64,000 bases of DNA. It comes from Berberis thunbergii (lineage: Eukaryota > Streptophyta > Magnoliopsida > Ranunculales > Berberidaceae). The notes under the pieces were generated by a model. The model was not told where the DNA came from. It saw only the letters and a program-made list of their open reading frames with translations, and searched no databases. How positions within the stretch are numbered: position 1 is the first letter of the stretch; every line of letters begins with the position of its first letter. Shown here in pieces: positions 59,530 to 64,000 of the stretch. Position numbers and translations under genes: made by a program. The DNA lies in contig QNQO01005767.1 in assembly GCA_003290165.1 (NCBI GenBank), positions 1-64,000 on the forward strand, given 5' to 3'.

Positions 59530-60349
59530 CAGAGTAGTCAAAGCCATGGCTTTTCATCGCTTAAAGCCAAAACTCAGGCCAAGTCATGACATCTCGCTTC
59601 AATCAAAGTCAGACCACTACTCTGAAGCAAAAAAAAGCCATGGTTTTTTGTGTTTTTTTTGCCGAAAACGCTCAAAGTGGTGGCTTTATGTTACAAAGTG
59701 TCACCAATTTTTTTAAAAAATTCTTTTACTGATTTTTTCTAATTTTGGTTGGAAAAAAAAAACGGAAATGGAGAGGGAAAGAAGAAGATATGAGAAGACT
59801 TTAGGCGAAGAAACCAACTGGATTGCTCGAATGTAGGCAGAGGGGGAGAAGGAAGAGGAGGAACAATACACAATTATCTTATTGGTTTTCTCTGATTTAG
59901 GTCAGAAAAAAAAACGGAAATGGAGATAAAAGGAATAGGAGTAAAAAGGAAGAAGATAGGAGATGATTTTAGGCGGAGAAACCTGCCGAATTGCTCGGAC
60001 GCAGATGGAGAAAGACTATAAGCAGTACAAAGGGAAGGAGTAAGACAATGAACAGTATGCGCATAGGGAGGGAAATATGTTATAAACTTGGATGACTATT
60101 CGCACCCACTGCATTTCTAAGGGCACCCGCCTAGAAAATTCAAAAAAAGAAATAAATTAAAATTCACACTATATAATTAATATAGAATTAAGGAAATCAT
60201 GGTTTTAATTTTTCAAGCACATACTTCCATTATGCATTTTTAAAGTATAATATGAATTGTTTTTTATGGGCCGCATTACGCATCGCTTTTTGAAAAAAAC
60301 CAAGCCATCGGATTTCGCTTCGACTTCGCTTCACGTTTTGACTACCTTG
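59530..60349. mobile_element. hAT-type MITE with perfect 8-bp target duplication
   Basis: The left end CAGAGTAGTCAAAGCC and the reverse complement of the right end CAAGGTAGTCAAAACG are related. GCTAATAG flanks both sides (59522-59529 and 60350-60357). The right subterminal part repeats CTTCGCTTC-type motifs. Inside, a ~140-bp block around CGGAAATGGAG (59763) is duplicated at 59915. It is 820 bp with no transposase. Confidence 0.88.
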
Positions 60350-60357
60350 GCTAATAG

Positions 60358-60737
60358 TCACAACATCAACTGTGATGATGTCACCTTTCCAATTACTCTC
60401 AACAACAACAGTTCTACCATCACTCATAATGGTTTCAAATTAACATGTTTTCATTGAGACAATAGTTGATGATCTTAGTCAGAGGAGTGGGCGGCTATCC
60501 ATGGTGCTCTCATAGAACAGTCAGGCAAGTGACAGAGACATCAACATTAGTGACAATGTTCTTCTCACATCAACTGAATTTGCTATGCTAAAGCAATCAC
60601 ACAATCAGCTCTCAGATACAACAACCACTTGGGTAATCACTCACTGGCTACGCACATTCACACCAGCCTACTCAACTCTATTGCTATTTGTCTTACAAGG
60701 TTGTGGCAATCGCCATTAAAGGGTCGCCTCATCATCC
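60358..60737. other. Upstream of the LINE, no clear coding
   Basis: May be the 5' part (ORF1 end) of the LINE that follows, but no motif supports it. Confidence 0.3.
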
Positions 60738-63700
60738 ATGATGCTTTCATGTAACGCTCGAGGCATGGGGTCTGCCAAAGCGTTTCGAAACCTGAAGGCC
60801 TTTTTCCTAAAGTCCAATGTCGATATAATTATTTTGTTAGAAACCAAGTCTAGTTCAGTCAGGATTGATCGCTTACACCGAAGATTGTGTTTTGCACATG
60901 GAGCATCAGTGCTAGCACAGGGACTAGCTAGAGGACTCGCTCTTTTTTGGGAAGCAGGTATCCACCTTACCATTCTTACTTCGCGTAACAACTATTTTAA
61001 TTGTGTTCTCGATGACTTTTTTACTTCCTCAGCTTGGTCTGTTATTTTTTTGTTTATGGTGAACCAAACCTGATTCTCAAGAGCATTTCTGGCAATCCAT
61101 ATCCAACCTTTACCAGGGATTATTATTGGTGATTTGAATGTTATTAGTCAACTTGGGGGAAAAATAGGTGGTAATCTACCTACTTGTTCTAGTCTCAGTC
61201 ACCTTAGGAATTTCTTAACAGTCATCAAATGTTGGATTTCCCTCTCAATGGTTCTCAATTCACTTGGAACAATAAGTGAAAAGACAAAAATGGGGTTAAG
61301 GCTAAACTGGATCATATCATTGTTTTGACTAAGTGGTTGAACCTGTTCCCCACTTTTTCTTCCCGTACAATTCATACATTTTCTTTGGACCACGTGGCTA
61401 TTTATCTTCAGTTACTCTCTAACTTCAATCCAAACCCAAAACCTTTTCAATTCTTCCATATGTAGACTAGAGATCATTCTTGCAGGTGAGTGATTAAAAA
61501 TAATTGGGTCCATAGACTACACCATTCTCTGCCCCATAATTTACATCTCAAAACCAAGAAACTTAGTTACAGTTTCTTTAGGTGGAACAAGAATTTTTTT
61601 AAGAATATTCGGTAATGCATCTCTGACACTCTATTTTCCTTGGCTAAACTTCAAAATGATCATACTTCAAAATGATCATCCTTCGAAGGACAATGCCACA
61701 TTCATCTCCTTGCTAGAAGAGCGACTCTCTGAACTTCAACTTCGAGAGGAGATGTTTTGGCGTAACAAGTTTGGTTTTTTCTGGCTCAGAGACGGTGACA
61801 AGAACAACAAATTCTTTCTCCTTACTTCTTTGCTTCAGAGAAAGCGAAACCTGATTCTTCGCCGTAAAGATGGCAATAATGTGTGGCATTCCACACCATA
61901 GAATATTGGAGCCACCATCAATAACTATTTCTCTAGTATCTTCCAGCCCTCTAATCCGACTCTTGATCTGGGGATTCAATCCTTATTTAGTCCAATTATT
62001 TCGAAGGCGGACAATATAGCACTACTGTTGTTCCCACTGTTGCTGATATTCAGGAGGTTGTTTTCAATATGAGTAGCCACAAAGCTCCTGGCCCTAACGG
62101 TTTCCACGCATTCTTCTTTCAATATTACTAGGATATTATTAAGACAGATGTCATAGAGACCATTACACATTTCTCTACTTCTAAGCAGTTAGATCCAAAG
62201 TTGAATGAAACCTTCATTGCTCTGATCCCCAAAGTGGGAATCCCATTTCGCCGCATAAATTTCGCCCCATAAAGCTTTGCAATGTTATTTATAAGGTCAT
62301 TTCCAAAAAATTTGCCAACCGTCTCAAACATTTGTTAGAAAACATTATCTCTCCTAACTAGAGAGCTTTTCTCCAAGGTCGCTCGATAGCGGATAATGTT
62401 AGTCTTGCACATGAAACTTTCTATCAGATGAAGCAATTTCGAAAGAAAAAAACGAGGTTGGATGACAATCAAAATGGATATGGCCAAAGCCTATGATAGG
62501 GTTGAATGGTCTTTTTTGGCTCAAGTGCTCAAGCAGCTTGGTTTTGCAGAAGTATGGATTGATATAATATATCAATGTGTATCCACGACCTCTTTCCAAG
62601 TCCTTGTCAATGGTTCCCCATTCATCCAATTAAGTCATCCAAAGGCATCCGCCAAGGCGATCCCCTTATCTCCTTATCTTTTCTTGTTGATAGCTGAAAC
62701 ACTCTCTCACCTTCGATCAAAGTTAGGAGACATTCCCTTTCGATCGGCCATTTGTTCTATGAGGATGATCTGATGTTTTTCTGCAGAGTCTCTTTAGTTG
62801 AAGCCCATTCAGTAAAAAATATTCTTCAGTAATATTGTCTAGCTTCAGGTCTTATGACAAATCTTAAGTCTATTATAGCTTCAACGTGCACCCAAAACAT
62901 GCTAAAATGATTAATAGAATCTTGGGCAGTAAGCGTTATAATCCTAAGGATAAATATTTTTTATTCCCCCTTTTGTTTTCCAAGAAGAAAGCTTCGGACT
63001 TTCAATTTCTTATCGACAAGGTTATCACTAAATTTTCTTCTTGGAAAGCCAAAATCCTTTCTCAAGTGAGTCGAACGGTGATGATTAAATCAGTTTTCAA
63101 CTTGATCCTCATTTACACTATGCAAACTTTTTTGCCACCTTGCAACGTCTCAACAAATTTGAACCATCTGGTTCTGGATTTCTGGTGGAATGGGCGATGG
63201 ATAGTAAGGGCAAACATCTTTGTACTTGGGGTCGGGTTTGTCTGCCTCGACATCTCGGGGGCCTCAATATTTCTTCTTGTAGGAACATAAATATTGTCTT
63301 ATTGGCCAAGAATATGTGGAATGTTCTCTCCTTTTCACAACATCATCGCACCCGTCAATTCAAGTCGTGTTATTTGCGTGACAAAAATATTTTTCAGTTA
63401 GGAAAGCCCCTTCATTAGCTTCATTCGCTTAGAGGGGAAACCTAACGACCTTTCTCAAAATGACGCGCTTAGCGTTTTTTTCTATGAAAACTCATGTCTA
63501 GAAATCAAATCAATCACTAGCTGGATTGCTAGGTCAAACCTAAGATTGTTCTTGCGGATTGTGTCCCTGACTTTATGACCCTAGTCTTCCTCGTTTTGTC
63601 TAGGACCTTTGGACCTCTCATCCTGGAGGTTCACCCCAATGGAATGCGGAACTCATCCTCTTTTTCTTCCGGGTCAAGTAGCTAGGGATATTCAAGACAT

Positions 63701-64000
63701 TTTACTCTAGACCACTAACATTCCTGACAAACTTCTTTGGATATTTTTTGGGTCAAAAGTGCAACACGAGCTTTCACAATGGGTCATTTGGAAAGCTCCA
63801 ATTCCAGTCTCCCCCTCCCACTTTTGGCCCTAAACTTTAGAGATCCATCTGGAGGATCAAAGCCCCTCCTAGTGCATTGTTTCTTCTACGGAAGATTAGC
63901 TAGAATTTGTTTCCCACGATAGCCAATCTTATTAGGATCCATATCCCATAGAGGATAGTTGCGTTTTTTGTAATGTCCAGAAAAAAGATGTTCCCTATAA
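60738..64000 (+). pseudogene. L1-type LINE ORF2, runs off the window
   Basis: The endonuclease starts MMLSCNARGMGSAKAFRNLK (60738) with LLETKS and, after a frameshift, GDLNVI (about 61127) and LDHVAI (about 61385). A linker follows with LSELQLREEMFWRNKFGFFW (about 61740). RT has DMAKAYDRVEW (about 62475), a disrupted QGDPL box (about 62655) and the catalytic FYEDD (about 62755). The post-RT part includes FSSWKAKILSQVSR (about 63030). A zf-RVT beginning near 63860-63985 (IANLIRIHIP, then C-x-F-C-type) reaches the window end. Numerous shifts and stops (61070, 61325, 61900, 62770, 62820) make it inactive. The order EN-RT-zf-RVT is that of plant L1 elements. Confidence 0.85.

Noticed and set aside
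1..64000. CRISPR arrays, bacterial operons, phage or plasmid genes, organelle DNA
   Set aside because: Direct repeats are not regularly spaced, genes have spliceosomal introns, and no organelle or prokaryotic gene was recognised.

Overview
This window looks like nuclear DNA of a flowering plant, probably a eudicot with a repeat-rich genome. It is AT-rich, its genes carry GT-AG introns, promoters have TATA boxes and CT-rich leaders, and most of the sequence is nested, decayed transposable elements. I see no bacterial, viral, plastid or rRNA genes and no convincing functional tRNA gene.

Three host genes are well supported. A FRIGIDA-like (FRL) gene lies on + at about 34.97-37.09 kb in three coding exons; a one-base frameshift alters its last ~30 codons as read. 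A Pumilio/PUF RNA-binding gene lies on + at 40.11-46.21 kb in five exons with eight PUF repeats. An R2R3-MYB gene of the MYB98/MYB64/MYB115-118 type lies on - at 48.19-49.32 kb in three exons. Weaker gene remnants are two DUF674-like fragments on - (15.2-15.5 and 18.2-18.4 kb) and a 5'-UTR-like segment with telo-box motifs near 22.4-22.6 kb.

Layout: 0-2.85 kb holds a hAT terminus, an old LTR-element relic with several initiator-Met primer-binding-site-like motifs, and a 1.76-kb TIR element inserted into it. 2.85-9.6 kb is a Ty3/gypsy element with a 5' LTR, gag and pol but no 3' end. 10.0-13.7 kb is a hAT element with a broken transposase on -. 19.9-20.9 kb is a non-autonomous hAT element carrying a TRAP-beta (SSR2) gene fragment. 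21.2-22.4 kb is the 3' part of an L1-type LINE. 24.5-28.8 kb is a decayed L1 LINE. 30.6-33.3 kb is a second gene-capturing hAT element with four exons and introns of an ABCB (P-glycoprotein) transporter gene, and another hAT MITE nested inside it. 37.9-39.1 and 55.5-56.0 kb are RTE-type LINE fragments. A complete TRIM retrotransposon (46.8-47.5 kb) sits between the PUF and MYB genes. 50.7-52.3 kb holds a tRNA-derived SINE and LINE-type 3' tails that share a terminal motif with it. 53-59.4 kb is AT-rich DNA with a dispersed/tandem repeat family. 59.5-60.35 kb is a hAT MITE with a perfect 8-bp target duplication. 60.7 kb to the end is another L1-type LINE ORF2 that runs off the window.

The most interesting signal is the set of hAT elements ending in TAGGGGTGGGCA-like termini. 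One keeps a broken transposase. Two others, with 8-bp target duplications that match at 7 of 8 bases, have picked up pieces of unrelated host genes (ABCB transporter, TRAP-beta). The ABCB carrier shares roughly 170 bp of its left end with the transposase-bearing element, so a donor/passenger relationship can be proposed from this window alone.
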